The notes: generated by a model from the sequence alone, not told the origin. A DNA stretch of 64,000 nt from Cherax quadricarinatus (GCF_038502225.1 NC_091326.1:670383-734382), one strand, 5' to 3'. Shown: positions 50,739 to 60,620, counted from the first letter of the stretch. Made by a program: numbers and translations.

Positions 50739-51310
50739 TATGTGAAGACATTCACTTCTTTCAAACTCCCTCCTGCCAATACTCCCAGATATGTCTAGAC
50801 ATTCACTTTCTTCATACTCCCAGATATGTCAAGACATTCACTTTCTTCATACTCCCAGATATGTCAAAACATTCACTTCCTTCATACTTCCTCCTGCCAA
50901 TACTCACAGATATGTCAAGACATTCACTTCCTTCATACTTCCTCCTGCCAATACTCCCAGATATGTCAAGACATTCACTTCCTTCATACTTCCTCCTGCC
51001 AATACTCCCAGATATGTCAAGACATTCACTTCCTTCATACTTCCTCCTGCCAATACTCCCAGATATGTCAAGACATTTACTTTCTTCATACTCCCAGATA
51101 TGTCAAGACATTCACTTCCTTCATACTCCCAGATATGTCAAGACATTCACTTTCTTCATACTCCCAGATATGTCAAGACATTCACTTCCTTCATACTTCC
51201 TCCTGCCAATACTCCCAGATATGTCAAGACATTCACTTTCTTCATACTCCCTCCTGCCAATACTCCCAGATATGTCAAGACATTCACTTCCTTCATACTC
51301 CCTCCTGCCA
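50739..51310 (-). repeat. Minisatellite made from an RTE coding segment
   Basis: Repeats of 51 bp and 35 bp share CAGATATGTCAAGACATTCAC. On the minus strand the 51-bp unit translates in frame as MKEVNVLTYLGVLAGGS, which corresponds to the MEEVNVFRYLGVDVSADGS segment of the RTE RT at 20215-20265. The 35-bp units lack 16 bp of the long one. The array joins RTE sequence at 51311. Confidence 0.92.
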
Positions 51311-51560
51311 ATGTGAAATCCCATCAGTACTTATACTCACAAATTCATCCACCAACCTTTGCAAATTCTCTCCACAATCTCCCAAAAGCGGTGTCATTGG
51401 GAAAAAAAAAAAACTGTGGCAAATCCCAGTTTGCATTTGATTCTATATATTTTAATGCTACACTTCTCCCCAACACCCAAGCATTCACTTCTCTTACAAC
51501 ACCATCTACAAATACTATGTTAATCATGGTGACATCATGCATCCCTCTCTGAAACCTACT
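51311..51560 (-). pseudogene. RTE-type LINE RT fragment
   Basis: The minus strand encodes FVDGVVREVNAWVLGRSVAL then a FADDTxLL-like stretch where the frame reads FFPNDTAFGRLWREFAKV; in the intact RTE this is FIDGVVREVNPRVL ... LLFADDTVLLG. The catalytic box is altered and an A12 run disrupts it. Continuous with the minisatellite downstream. Confidence 0.8.
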
Positions 51561-51589
51561 TTTACTGCATAATAATCTTTCTCTCTCTT

Positions 51590-51860
51590 CCAGTATGGCT
51601 GGAAAACATTAGGGACGTGTTTCCATAAGACACTTGCTGTCTCTGTTCACCCATCAGTGTAAAATGGGTACCTGGGTGTTAGTCGACTGGTGTGGGTTGC
51701 ATCCTAGGACAAAACTGACCAAATCTGCCCGAAATGCACAGCATAACAAGTGGCTTTCTATGTAGTAGTATGTCACTGACATCAGCTAGGACTGTATACC
51801 ATGTACATGTACTTGTAGTAAATAAAGATATTATATTATTATTATTATTCTTATTATTAT
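51590..51860 (+). mobile_element. tRNA-type SINE (headless) with ATT tail
   Basis: AAAACATTAGGGACGTGTTT, ATGGGTACCTGGGTGTTAGT, GGCTTTCTATGTAGTAGTAT and TGTACATGTACTTGTAG, ending in ATTATTATT repeats. The same family as 27868-28105 and 26130-26695. The B box is lost. Confidence 0.8.
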
Positions 51861-52089
51861 TATTATTGGTAGTAGTAGTAGTATTACATACCCTAACCAG
51901 ATTATATCAGATTATATACCCATTTAATTACTGAATGTTCATTAATGGTTTCTATCACACACTGATATTAAACATTACCTAATTTGTTTCATAATAGCAT
52001 TGTTACTTAGGTACAAGGCAGTGAGAAATATTTAACATTTATAACAGTAACCTCAAATCTATCTACAGGGGCATTTACTTAAACAATGA
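51861..52089. other. No recognised features
   Basis: AT-rich sequence following the SINE tail. Confidence 0.4.
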
Positions 52090-52260
52090 TTTATGTTTTC
52101 CTCTGAAGGAGAGGTGAGGACATTTGCATTTTTAAACTGTAGAACATCAGTGTCCCTCTGGCAAGACAGAGATGGTGTGAGTGATGGTGAAAGTGTTTCT
52201 CATTTCTGGGGTCACCCTACTACAGTAGGAGACAGCCAGTGTGTTAACAACAATATCTCA
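52090..52260 (+). repeat. RTE LINE 3' UTR fragment
   Basis: TCTGAAGGAGAGGTGAGGAC, CTCTGGCAAGACAGAGATGG, GATGGTGAAAGTGTTTCT and GGGGTCACCCTACTACAGTA follow the RTE 3' UTR order at 20897-21030. Confidence 0.8.
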
Positions 52261-52544
52261 AAACACAACAAATCTTGTTATGTACAACAGTAATGTGTAA
52301 ATGTACATTAGAAATAGTGTACATATATAATACATGTCTGTGGTATATACATGTAATCAATTTACTATAAATGCCATAGGTACATAAGAAATATGATAAA
52401 TAACACAAAACATTAGGAACAGACACAGTAAAAAATATTGTTTTTATTCACAAGCCAAAAACTCACAGGTAGAATAATACAGTGGTCGGCACTTTAGCGA
52501 CTGCTGCAAACACTTAAGTCACGCATGACCACATACGGTGTTCC

Positions 52545-53070
52545 TGGACTTACGATGGGGTTACGTTCCAATGAACTCATCATAACTTGAAAATATCATA
52601 AGTCAAATATAAATGTGATATAATAATTATAAAAGTAAATAAATAACTACTGTCACTAAATAAGTAAATATACAAATAATTACATGTATTGTAACTATCT
52701 AAATACCAGTACTGATAAGTAATTAAATCAAAACAAGTTTTTTCTTAACACATCAGCTGTTTCCCACCAAGGTAGGGCGACCTGTTATAGAAAAAACACT
52801 TTCATTATCATTAACTCCATCACTGTCTTGCCAGAGGAGTGCCTATACTACAGTTATAAAACTGCAAATTATCAACAGGCACTTTACGTCCCACCTCTAG
52901 AACTTAAGTCCGGCCTGCCAGTTTCCCTGAATCCTTCATAAATGTTACCTTGCTCACACTCCAACAGCCCATCAATACAAGTTAATCCTATCGATAAATG
53001 TACAGTACTGTAGGATGGTGATATTTTGAAATATTCTAAGTTGAGCCATCGTAAAGCATGGAGCATCTGT
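52545..53070. mobile_element. Mariner-type MITE-like element holding an RTE 3' UTR
   Basis: Left GGACTTACGATGGGGTTACG and right CTAAGTTGAGCCATCGTAAAG look like inverted ends. The middle (52750-52985) is an RTE 3' UTR in reverse (CCACCAAGGTAGGGCGACC, AAGTCCGGCCTGCC, CCTTCATAAATGTTACCTTG), so it inserted into the MITE. Boundaries are approximate. Confidence 0.6.
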
Positions 53071-53339
53071 AGACATGCAGTTTACTGGGAAAATGACCAT
53101 AATGTTATCCATTAACTTTTCCATTGTATTCTCTTCCTCCATTATTAATCAATGTTTGTCTTGTCAGGATGCTGGCATCAATGTTCGGATCACCCTGCAA
53201 ACTGCAATGCCCACACCTTTCTTTCACCCTGCATCTTGCTTGCAGGACTCAAGTTTGGCAAAGCAATTCTCCCAAATCTTCAAGCCTCAAATTCAGTTAA
53301 CATACTACTACTGGTTTGAGTAATATAAGATTCATTTTG

Positions 53340-53615
53340 ATTTTTAACCTAGCGCAGGGTTAGCCACCCAGGATAACCCAATTAAGTCAGTGCTTCATCG
53401 ATGACTTTGTGTTATTTCCAGTGTGGTCCTTGAATCTTGTCCCCCAGGATGCAACCCCCACTAGTCGACTAACACCCAGGTACCTACTTAATGGTAGGTG
53501 AAGAGGGACAGCAGGTGTAAAGAAACTTGCCCAATGTTTCCACCCAGGCCGACTGGTTACTGAACCACAGACACCCAGTGTATGAGGCAAGAGCATTGCC
53601 AACCATGTACAGAAA
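53340..53615 (-). mobile_element. tRNA-derived SINE (copy c, older)
   Basis: GATTTTTAACCTAGCGCAGG, TTAGCCACCCAGGATAACCC, CTAGTCGACTAACACCCAGG and GTTTCCACCC follow copies b and d in order with 15-20% differences; the tRNA-like head is degraded. Confidence 0.82.
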
Positions 53616-53879
53616 GGACGTGCATTGCTTATACAGTTCTAATTAATTTAATATACCTCTTCATGATTTTTCTTTTTAACTCTGTATCATACTTGGTGGC
53701 AAAGTTTGTCTTGAGCTGGACACAGTGAAGACAGCAGAAAATGTCTTAACCTTGCTTGCACTGCTCTGGTCTGCAACTCTGCAACTGAGGAATGCTGTTT
53801 AATGCATGCTCTTTTCTGAAATATATGTGTAATACAAATATGATGAATAATACAGATATGATGTATAATACAAATATGA

Positions 53880-54117
53880 TGAAGGTATCAAACAAGTTAG
53901 GTAAAGAAAAATTGGATATTACATTGGATGCAGGGAGTATGGAAGACGTGAATGTGTTCAGATATTTGGGAACAGACTTGTCAGCAGATGGGTTTATGAA
54001 GGATGAGGTAAACCATATAACTAATGAAGGAAAAAGGGTGGGTGGTGCACTGAAGTATCTGTGGAGACAGAGAATGTTATCCAAGGAGGCAAAGAAGGGA
54101 ATATATGAGAGTACAGC
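53880..54117 (+). pseudogene. RTE-type LINE RT fragment
   Basis: Encodes LDITLDAGSMEDVNVFRYLG, TDLSADGFMKDEVNHITNEG and KRVGGALKYLWRQRMLSKEA, matching residues about 360-430 of the RTE RT at 19096-20799. Both ends are truncated; the 3' side joins a CCTCTCCTCACTTAGCGAC MITE end. Confidence 0.85.
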
Positions 54118-54360
54118 CAGCCTCTCCTCACTTAGCGACAAACTTGCTTACCAATGCCTTGGACTTATGACGAGCTCTCTGACCAGTATTTCTTCAATTC
54201 TGTTTATTACAATGTACAGTACACCGCTGTATAAACATTTAAAAATGCAGTGGAACCTTGAGTTACGAACTTAATTTGTTCCAGAAGGCTGTTCGAGTGC
54301 CAATACCAAATGAATTTGTTCCCATAAGGAATAATGTAAATTAGATTAGTCCATTTCAGA
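54118..54360. repeat. Two DNA transposon ends (mariner/Tigger type)
   Basis: CCTCTCCTCACTTAGCGACAA at 54121 and CAGTGGAACCTTGAGTTACG at 54248 with TTTGTTCCCATAAGGAATAA are typical left ends. A possible matching right end TTGAAACTCGAGGTACCACTG is at 58713-58733, beyond several later insertions. Confidence 0.6.
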
Positions 54361-54394
54361 CCCCCAAAAATACACTTACAAAAGCACTTACATA

Positions 54395-54955
54395 AATACT
54401 TATTTATTTATTTATTTATTTATTTAGTAATTTTAGCATACATACAGAGGTACAAAAAAATACAGGTAAGAGCAGCATGCCAAAGCCACTTATATGCATA
54501 GCATTACAGGCTGGCTTAAAATTAACTTAAGATTAACTAAGCAATGATGAAATCAGTGATAAAACATTATTGTAAACAGATAACTATAAAGCACAAATGA
54601 GTATTACAAAGACAGGTCATATGGTTGCATGCATTGCTGTACATTCAGTCAAATGGAGTATTCTGTTAGGTAGTGTATTTAGAAAAATAACAAAGTTAGA
54701 TTGGGTCCTAGGTTTAACATTTGTGTGATATAATTGTGAGTAACATATAGCATATACAATTTATAAGGTTCAGTTATTCAGTATTTATTTGGTTTTGAGT
54801 GAGTAAGTGATCTTTGAGAAGAGACTTGAATTTATAAACAGGTAGTGTTTCTTTTATATTTACAGGTAATGAATTCCAGATTTTAGGGCCTTTTATGTGC
54901 ATTGAGTTTTTGCATAGCGTGAGATGGACACGAGGAAGATAAGATAACCTGGAGT
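54395..54955 (-). pseudogene. Crack/Daphne-like LINE, C-terminal end and 3' UTR
   Basis: On the minus strand near 54780-54955 the translation, with shifts, reads like VHLTLCKNSMHIKGPKIWNS and YKFKSLLKDHLLTQNQ, the C-terminal end of CR1-superclade LINEs. The 3' UTR continues to about 54395. Its upstream part is found at 58087-58460, so the family A LINE and the tRNA-SINE were inserted between. Copies of the UTR occur at 50150 and 22621. Confidence 0.7.
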
Positions 54956-54978
54956 TTACCTGGAGAGAGTTTCGGGGG

Positions 54979-56667
54979 TCAACGCCCCCGCGGCCCGGTC
55001 TCTGACCAGGCCTCCTGGTGGATCAGCGCCTGATCAACCAGGCTGTTGCTGCTGGCTGCACGCAAACCAACGTACGAGCCACAGCCCGGCTGATCAGGAA
55101 CTGACTTTAGGTGCTTGTCCAGTGCCAGCTTGAAGACTGCCAGGGGTCTGTTGGTAATCCCCCTTATGTGTGCTGGGAGGCAGTTGAACAGTCTCGGGCC
55201 CCTGACACTTATTGTATGGTCTCTTAACGTGCTAGTGACACCCCTGCTTTTCATTGGGGGGATGGTGCATCGTCTGCCAAGTCTTTTGCTTCCGTAGTGA
55301 GTGATTTTCGTGTGCAAGTTCGGTACTAGTCCCTCTAGGATTTTCCAGGTGTATATAATCATGTATCTCTCCCTCCTGCGTTCCAGGGAATACAGGTTTA
55401 GAAACCTCAAGCGCTCCCAGTAATTGAGGTGTTTTATCTCCGTTATGCGCGCCGTGAAAGTTCTCTGTACATTTTCTAGGTCGGCAATTTCACCTGCCTT
55501 GAAAGGTGCTGTTAGAGTGCAGCAATATTCCAGCCTAGATAGAACAAGTGACCTGAAGAGTGTCATCATGGGCTTGGCCTCCCTAGTTTTGAAGGTTCTC
55601 ATTATCCATCCTGTCATTTTTCTAGCAGATGCGATTGATACAATGTTATGGTCCTTGAAGGTGAGATCCTCCGACATAATCACTCCCAGGTCTTTGACGT
55701 TGGTGTTTCGCTCTATTTTGTGGCCAGAATTTGTTTTGTACTCTGATGAAGATTTAATTTCCTCATGTTTACCATATCTGAGTAATTGAAATTTCTCATC
55801 GTTGAACTTCATATTGTTTTCTGCAGCCCACTGAAAGATTTGGTTGATGTCCGCCTGGAGCCTTGCAGTGTCTGCAATGGAAGACACTGTCATGCAGATT
55901 CGGGTGTCATCTGCAAAGGAAGACACGGTGCTGTGGCTGACATCCTTGTCTATGTCGGATATGAGGATGAGGAACAAGATGGGAGCTAGTACTGTGCCTT
56001 GTGGAACAGAGCTTTTCACCGTAGCTGCCTCGGACTTTACTCTGTTGACGACTACTCTCTGTGTTCTGTTAGTGAGGAAATTATAGATCCATCGACCGAC
56101 TTTTCCTGTTATTCCTTTAGCGCGCATTTTGTGCGCTATTACGCCATGGTCACACTTGTCGAAGGCTTTTGCAAAGTCTGTATATATTACATCTGCATTC
56201 TTTTTGTCTTCTAGTGCATTTAGGACCTTGTCGTAGTGATCCAGTAGTTGAGACAGACAGGAGCAACCTGTTCTAAACCCATGTTGCCCTGGGTTGTGTA
56301 ACTGATGGGTTTCTAGATGGGTGGTGATCTTGCTTCTTAGGACCCTTTCAAAGATTTTTATGATATGGGATGTTAGTGCTATTGGTCTGTAGTTCTTTGC
56401 TGTTGCTTCACTGTCCCCTTTGTGGAGTGGGGCTATGTCTGTTGTTTTTAGTAACTGAGGGACGACCCCCGTGTCCATGCTCCCTCTCCATAGGATGGAA
56501 AAGGCTCGTGATAGGGGCTTCTTGCAGTTCTTGATGAACACAGAGTTCCATGAGTCTGGCCCTGGGGCAGAGTGCATGGGCATGTCATTTATCGCCTGTT
56601 CGAAGTCATTTGGCGTCAGGATAACATCGGATAGGCTTGTGTTAATCAAATTTTGTGGCTCTCTCAT
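54979..56667 (-). CDS. Reverse transcriptase part of family A LINE
   Basis: 562 open codons. Motifs in order: SAPGPDSWNSVFIK, AKNYRPIALTSHIIKIFERV, YTDFAKAFDKCDHGV, SVPQGTVLAPILFLILISD, SSFADDTRICMTV, and the C-terminal ENVQRTFTARITEIKHLNYW block. Compared with 23627-25312 there are about eight residue changes and one extra serine (IKSSSEYK). The methionine is not the real start: two codons upstream is the TAA that separates it from the endonuclease part in the same frame. RT residues look intact; the enzyme would reverse-transcribe the element RNA at a nicked target. Confidence 0.9.
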   Translation of the reverse strand: MREPQNLINTSLSDVILTPNDFEQAINDMPMHSAPGPDSWNSVFIKNCKKPLSRAFSILWRGSMDTGVVPQLLKTTDIAPLHKGDSEATAKNYRPIALTSHIIKIFERVLRSKITTHLETHQLHNPGQHGFRTGCSCLSQLLDHYDKVLNALEDKKNADVIYTDFAKAFDKCDHGVIAHKMRAKGITGKVGRWIYNFLTNRTQRVVVNRVKSEAATVKSSVPQGTVLAPILFLILISDIDKDVSHSTVSSFADDTRICMTVSSIADTARLQADINQIFQWAAENNMKFNDEKFQLLRYGKHEEIKSSSEYKTNSGHKIERNTNVKDLGVIMSEDLTFKDHNIVSIASARKMTGWIMRTFKTREAKPMMTLFRSLVLSRLEYCCTLTAPFKAGEIADLENVQRTFTARITEIKHLNYWERLRFLNLYSLERRRERYMIIYTWKILEGLVPNLHTKITHYGSKRLGRRCTIPPMKSRGVTSTLRDHTISVRGPRLFNCLPAHIRGITNRPLAVFKLALDKHLKSVPDQPGCGSYVGLRAASSNSLVDQALIHQEAWSETGPRGR

Positions 56668-56673
56668 AAAAAA

Positions 56674-57804
56674 TTAATTTTGATCTTCGACTCTCAGTCT
56701 GGTTAGCGGCTTGCTAAAAACTGAGTCATATTGGGACTTGAGTAGCTCACTCATTTCCTTGCTGTCATCTGTGTAGGACCCATCTTGTTTAAGTAGGGGC
56801 CCAATACTGGACGTTGTTCTCGATTTTGATTTGGCATAGGAGAAGAAATACTTTGGGTTTCTTTCGATTTCATTTATGGCTTTTAGTTCTTCCCGCGATT
56901 CCTGACTCCTAAAGGATTCTTTTAGCTTAAGTTCGATGCTTGCTATTTCTCTGACCAGTGTCTCCCTGCGCATTTCAGATATATTGACCTCTTTTAGCCG
57001 CTCTGTTATTCTTTTCCGTCGCCTGTAAAGGGAGCGCCTGTCTCTTTCTATTTTACATCTACTCCTCCTTTTTCTTAGAGGAATAAGCCTTGTGCATACA
57101 TCGAGTGCCACCGAGTTAATCTGTTCTAGGCATAAGTTGGGGTCTGTGTTGCTTAGTATATCTTCCCAGCTTATATCGGTTAGGACTTGGTTTACTTGGT
57201 CCCACTTTATGTTTTTGTTATTGAAGTTGAATCTGGTGAATGCTCCCTCGTGACTAGTCTCATTTTGTCGGTCTGGGGCTCCACGCATACATGTCTGAAC
57301 CTCAATTATGTTGTGATCTGAGTATATTGTTTTTGATATGGTGACATTTCTTATCAGATCATCATTGTTAGTGAAGATGAGGTCTAGTGTATTCTCCAGT
57401 CTAGTAGGCTCTATTATTTGCTGGTTTAAATTGAATTTTGTGCAGAGATTTAAAAGCTCGTGTGAGTGTGAGTTTTCATCAGAGCTGCCTCCTGGTGTTA
57501 TTACTGCAACAATATTATTTGCTATATTCCTCCATTTTAGGTGCCTTAAGTTGAAGTCCCCCAGGAGCAAGATGTTGGGTGCAGGAGCTGGAAGATTTTC
57601 CAGACAGTGGTCAATTTTTAACAGCTGTTCCTGGAATTGCTGGGATGTTGCATCCGGAGGCTTGTAGACTACCACAATGACTAGGTTTTGGTTCTCGACC
57701 TTTACTGCTAAAACTTCCACTACATCATTTGAGGCATTAAGCAGTTCTGTGCAAACAAGTGACTCTGCAATGTACAGGCCAACCCCCCCCTTTTGCCTGT
57801 TCAC
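56674..57804 (-). CDS. AP-type endonuclease and linker of family A LINE
   Basis: 376 codons ending at the TAA. Starting NRQKGGVGLYIAESL, it holds VVVYKPPDATSQQF, ILLLGDFNLRHLKW (GDFN motif), DLIFTNNDDLIRNV and TIYSDHNIIEVQ (SDH motif), all standard for the second half of LINE AP endonucleases. The N-terminal strands (N-x-R-S/T and Q-E motifs) are missing because the copy starts at 57810. The basic linker (RKRRSRCKIERDRRSLYRRR) leads to the RT. Endonuclease and RT are one polyprotein in the family. Confidence 0.88.
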   Translation of the reverse strand: MNRQKGGVGLYIAESLVCTELLNASNDVVEVLAVKVENQNLVIVVVYKPPDATSQQFQEQLLKIDHCLENLPAPAPNILLLGDFNLRHLKWRNIANNIVAVITPGGSSDENSHSHELLNLCTKFNLNQQIIEPTRLENTLDLIFTNNDDLIRNVTISKTIYSDHNIIEVQTCMRGAPDRQNETSHEGAFTRFNFNNKNIKWDQVNQVLTDISWEDILSNTDPNLCLEQINSVALDVCTRLIPLRKRRSRCKIERDRRSLYRRRKRITERLKEVNISEMRRETLVREIASIELKLKESFRSQESREELKAINEIERNPKYFFSYAKSKSRTTSSIGPLLKQDGSYTDDSKEMSELLKSQYDSVFSKPLTRLRVEDQN

Positions 57805-57810
57805 TCTGTT

Positions 57811-58086
57811 CGGATTTTTAACCCCGGGGGGTTAGCCACCCAGGATAACCCATGAAAGTCAGTGCGTCATCGAGGACTGTCTAACTTATTTCCATTGGGG
57901 TCCTTAATCTTGTCCCCCAGGATGCGACCCACACCAGTCGACTAACACCCAGGTACCTATTTGCTGCTAGGTGAACAGGACAACAGGTGTAAGGAAACGT
58001 GTCGAAATGTTTCTACCCGCCGGGAATCGAACCCGGGCCCTCCGTGTGTGAAGCGGGAGCTTTAGCCACCAGGCCACCGGGCCACC
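57811..58086 (-). mobile_element. tRNA-derived SINE (copy d) fused to the LINE
   Basis: Complete head GGCCCGGTGGCCTGGTGGCT, B box GGGTTCGATTCCC, body TAGGTACCTGGGTGTTAGTC and tail GGGTTAAAAATCCGAAC. Minus-strand order is host LINE, SINE, family A LINE, host LINE, with no host sequence between SINE and LINE. Confidence 0.9.
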
Positions 58087-58460
58087 AAGAGTGATCTGTG
58101 CCTTGTGTTATGGTCATGTGTTCTGTTGAGGTTGGCAAGGAGATGTTTGAGGGGAGGGTTAATATCAGAGTTAAGTGTTCTATGTATGTAATAGGTGCAG
58201 TAATAAGTATGGATGTTTTGTATGGTGAGTAGGTTGAGTGTTTTGAATATTGGTGGAGTGTGCTGCCTGTAGTGAGAATTTGTTATCATTCTAACTGCAG
58301 CCTTTTGTTGGGTAATTAGTGGTCTGAGATGGTTAATTGTTGTTGAGCCCCATGCACAAATTCCATAGGTGAGATAGGGGTAAATAAGAGAGTGATAAAG
58401 GGCCAGGAGGGCTGACTGTGGAACATAGTACCGTATCTTCGATAGTATGCCTACAGTCTT
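58087..58460 (-). pseudogene. Crack/Daphne-like LINE, RT thumb region
   Basis: The minus strand encodes LSKIRYYVPQSALLALYHSL, TYGICAWGSTTINHLRPLIT, QQKAAVRMITNSHYRQHTPP and PIFKTLNLLTIQNIHTYY, typical of the region after the RT palm in CR1-superclade LINEs (Crack/Daphne-like). It continues in the fragment at 54395-54955. Upstream it is cut by fold-back copy 6. Confidence 0.8.
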
Positions 58461-58680
58461 GGTAATCAGTCCCTCAACTTGGAATCGATGTGTTCAGTCG
58501 ATCACATCGATTCCAGGTTGAGGGACTGATTACCTCAAACTTTTCCTCTCCTTACCCATTTCTACTTTGTATTGGACTGATGAAGCCACTGTGTGGCAAA
58601 ACGTTTCTTCAATAAAGATTCCCATGTGTTGCATAAGTGTCTCAATTCTTCAACTTGTCAGTTTTCTAAACCATTCATCA
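58461..58680. mobile_element. Fold-back element, copy 6 (partial arms)
   Basis: GGTAATCAGTCCCTCAACTTGG and CCAGGTTGAGGGACTGATTACC pair around ATCGATGTGTTCAGTCGATCACATCGAT. Then the single right arm core follows: GGACTGATGAAGCCACTGTG, TGGCAAAACGTTTC, TTCAATAAAGATTCCC, GTTGCATAAGTGTC and the tail TTGTCAGTTTTCTAAACC. The left outer arm is absent. Confidence 0.85.
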
Positions 58681-58689
58681 CATTTACAT

Positions 58690-58736
58690 AATTCTTCGAG
58701 TTGGGAGCTGTTTGAAACTCGAGGTACCACTGTATA
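58690..58736 (+). repeat. Tigger-like right end
   Basis: TTCTTCGAGTTGGGAGCTGT then TTGAAACTCGAGGTACCACTGTA. Possibly the partner of the left end at 54248. Confidence 0.6.
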
Positions 58737-58817
58737 CCAGAAATGTTATAAATGGTGTAAAGGTGACATTAAAACAATATCAAAGACCGTTTATGCAAAT
58801 CCACTACCATTATAGTA

Positions 58818-58886
58818 TGCTCCTCGTTCAGCAACGAATTCGTTTACCGACGGTAAACAAATTCATTGCTAAGTGAGGAGAGGCTG
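58818..58886. repeat. Short palindrome of two joined MITE ends
   Basis: GCTCCTCGTTCAGCAACGAAT then TCGTTTACCGACGGTAAAC and AAATTCATTGCTAAGTGAGGAG form a 69-bp inverted repeat; the right arm equals the MITE end at 54121. Confidence 0.75.
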
Positions 58887-58894
58887 TGTAGTGG

Positions 58895-60463
58895 TGTAAT
58901 CTAACACATGCAGCTAGGAGGATTGGTAAAGCATACCATGAAGGTAGAACCCCAGACCTGTTCAGAACATTCCAAGCTGCACTAAAAAATGCAAGGAATA
59001 GAAAGCAAGAACTTAGGCAACAGGAATGGGAACAATTTGTTAGTGTATTAAATAGGTCCACCCCTTTAAGTTTGGCTTGGAAAGGTACAAGTAAAATAAC
59101 CAGGAAAAAGACTGGCAATGTTGCTCATCCCTTTCCTCTCGAAAAAGCAAATGACCTCATAAATGACTGGTCCAAAACATCCAGGCATGAAAACCTTCCA
59201 TCTCATATTAGAAAAAATTTAGAGAGTGCTTCTGAAGAAATGTTGAAACTGATTAATTTTATGAGCCAAAATGTTGATGAGAGTGATTGCCTCTTCACCG
59301 AGTATGAATTAGATAATGCACTAACTGAAGGTCGATCAACTGCTCCTGGGGAGGATGGTATAACCTATAAAACTTCTCAAAACTTTAAGGCACGTGCCTG
59401 ATAACCCTTTGTTGGCACTGTACAATACCAGTTACATTGAGTGAGTTCTTCCTACTTCCTGGACCAATAGTCTCATTGTGCCTATCCCTAAGCCCCAACA
59501 GCCTGATACATTTAGACCGATCTCCTTAACTAGTTGTCTTTGTAAAACTTTTGAAAGAATGATACTTAACAGACTGTACTACAGAATCAGACACCAACTT
59601 TTCCCCAACCTCTATAGGTTCATGAAAGGTAAAAGTGTGCAGAACTGTATTTCCATCTTTCTCACTGCACACACCTCTACTAGTTTTACCACTTTTCTTG
59701 ATCTAAAATCTGCATTTGATATTGCGAACAGATATACTACATGAACTAGCCAAAATGAATATTGGTGGCAGCTTACTCTGCTGGATAATAGGATACCTGT
59801 CAAATAGAGTATCCTCTGTCCTCTACCAAGGCTTTAGAAGCGAGTCTAAAGAAATGTCTTTAGGTACACTGCACGGAGGAGTTCTCAGTCCCATGTTATT
59901 TAATATTCTGATTAATGCTCTCCTAAATGCTCTACCTGCCTCACCTAAACATATAGCTATAAGCTATGCTGATGACATCATGATCCATACAACAGGGCAT
60001 AAGATGATGAGTACCACTCTTAATGAAGTTCAAGCAATTTGTAACTGACTAGGCCTCATAATATCCTCCTCTAAAACAAAGATATTAACAAGCAAACGAC
60101 ATCCCCCACCCATCTATTTGCAGGGTGAAAACATTAGCTACGTTAAAACTTACAGATATCTTGGTGTAGATGTACCCTTTAACAAATCCACTATACCACA
60201 ACTAAACAAGAAATGCAAAGATAGGTTAAATGCTCTCAAAGCTGTTGCTGGCTACAACCCCAACTATGGTGCTAATGTGAAAATCGTGAGAATGATGTAC
60301 ATAGCCTATGTTAGGTCCTTAATTGATTATGCTGCTCCCATGCTGACATTAGCTAGAGAAAGTTCTCTCCGACCCTTGGAGTTAATGCAAAATGAAGCTC
60401 TCAGAATTATTCTTGGGTATCCCAAATCTACAAAGGTTCTTAATATGAGGAAGGAGCTTGGTA
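58895..60463 (+). pseudogene. I-like LINE linker and RT
   Basis: Linker sequence near 58900-59100 (GKAYHEGRTPDLFRTFQAAL). Frames then give TAPGEDGITY (59340), FRPISLTSCLCKTFERMILN (59510), FTTFLDLKSAFDI (first palm aspartate), GTLHGGVLSPMLFNILINAL and AISYADDIMIHTTG (YADD box intact), KTYRYLGVDVPFN, and YVRSLIDYAAPMLTLARESS. At least two frameshifts (about 59400 and 59735) and one in-frame TGA at 60046. The frame runs into fold-back copy 7. Confidence 0.85.
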
Positions 60464-60620
60464 CACAAATAACCCGCACATAAAAGAGAGAAGCTTACGA
60501 CGACGTTTCGGTCCGACTTGGTCCAAGTCGGACCGAAACGTCGTCGTAAGCTTCTCTCTTTTATGTGCGGGTTATTTGTGTATCGTTCCAGTCACGGTAT
60601 TGTGCCTTTTTTTGTTATTT
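60464..60620. mobile_element. Fold-back element, copy 7, TSD 13 bp (2 mismatches)
   Basis: AAGGAGCTTGGTA (60451-60463) and AAGAAGTTTGGTA (60621-60633) flank it. Perfect arms: ATAACCCGCACATAAAAGAG, AGAAGCTTACGACGACGTTT, CGGTCCGACTTGG and their inverses meet at TTGGTCCAAG. Core: GGACCGAAACGTCGTCG. It lacks CTGATGA and AATAAA and ends CCAGTCACGGTATTGTGCC, so it is a distinct subfamily. It splits the I-like LINE frame. Confidence 0.88.

Larger units (their letters stand above)
54956..57810 (-). mobile_element. Family A (CR1/L2-like) LINE, most complete copy
   Basis: On the minus strand it contains most of the AP endonuclease, the linker, the RT and the 3' terminus with two TTTACCTGGAG units. A single TAA at 56674-56676 interrupts an otherwise open frame of about 940 codons; the other copy has GAA there. 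Its 5' end abuts the 3' end of a tRNA-SINE in the same orientation. The 23597-26047 copy differs at very few positions. Confidence 0.92.
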
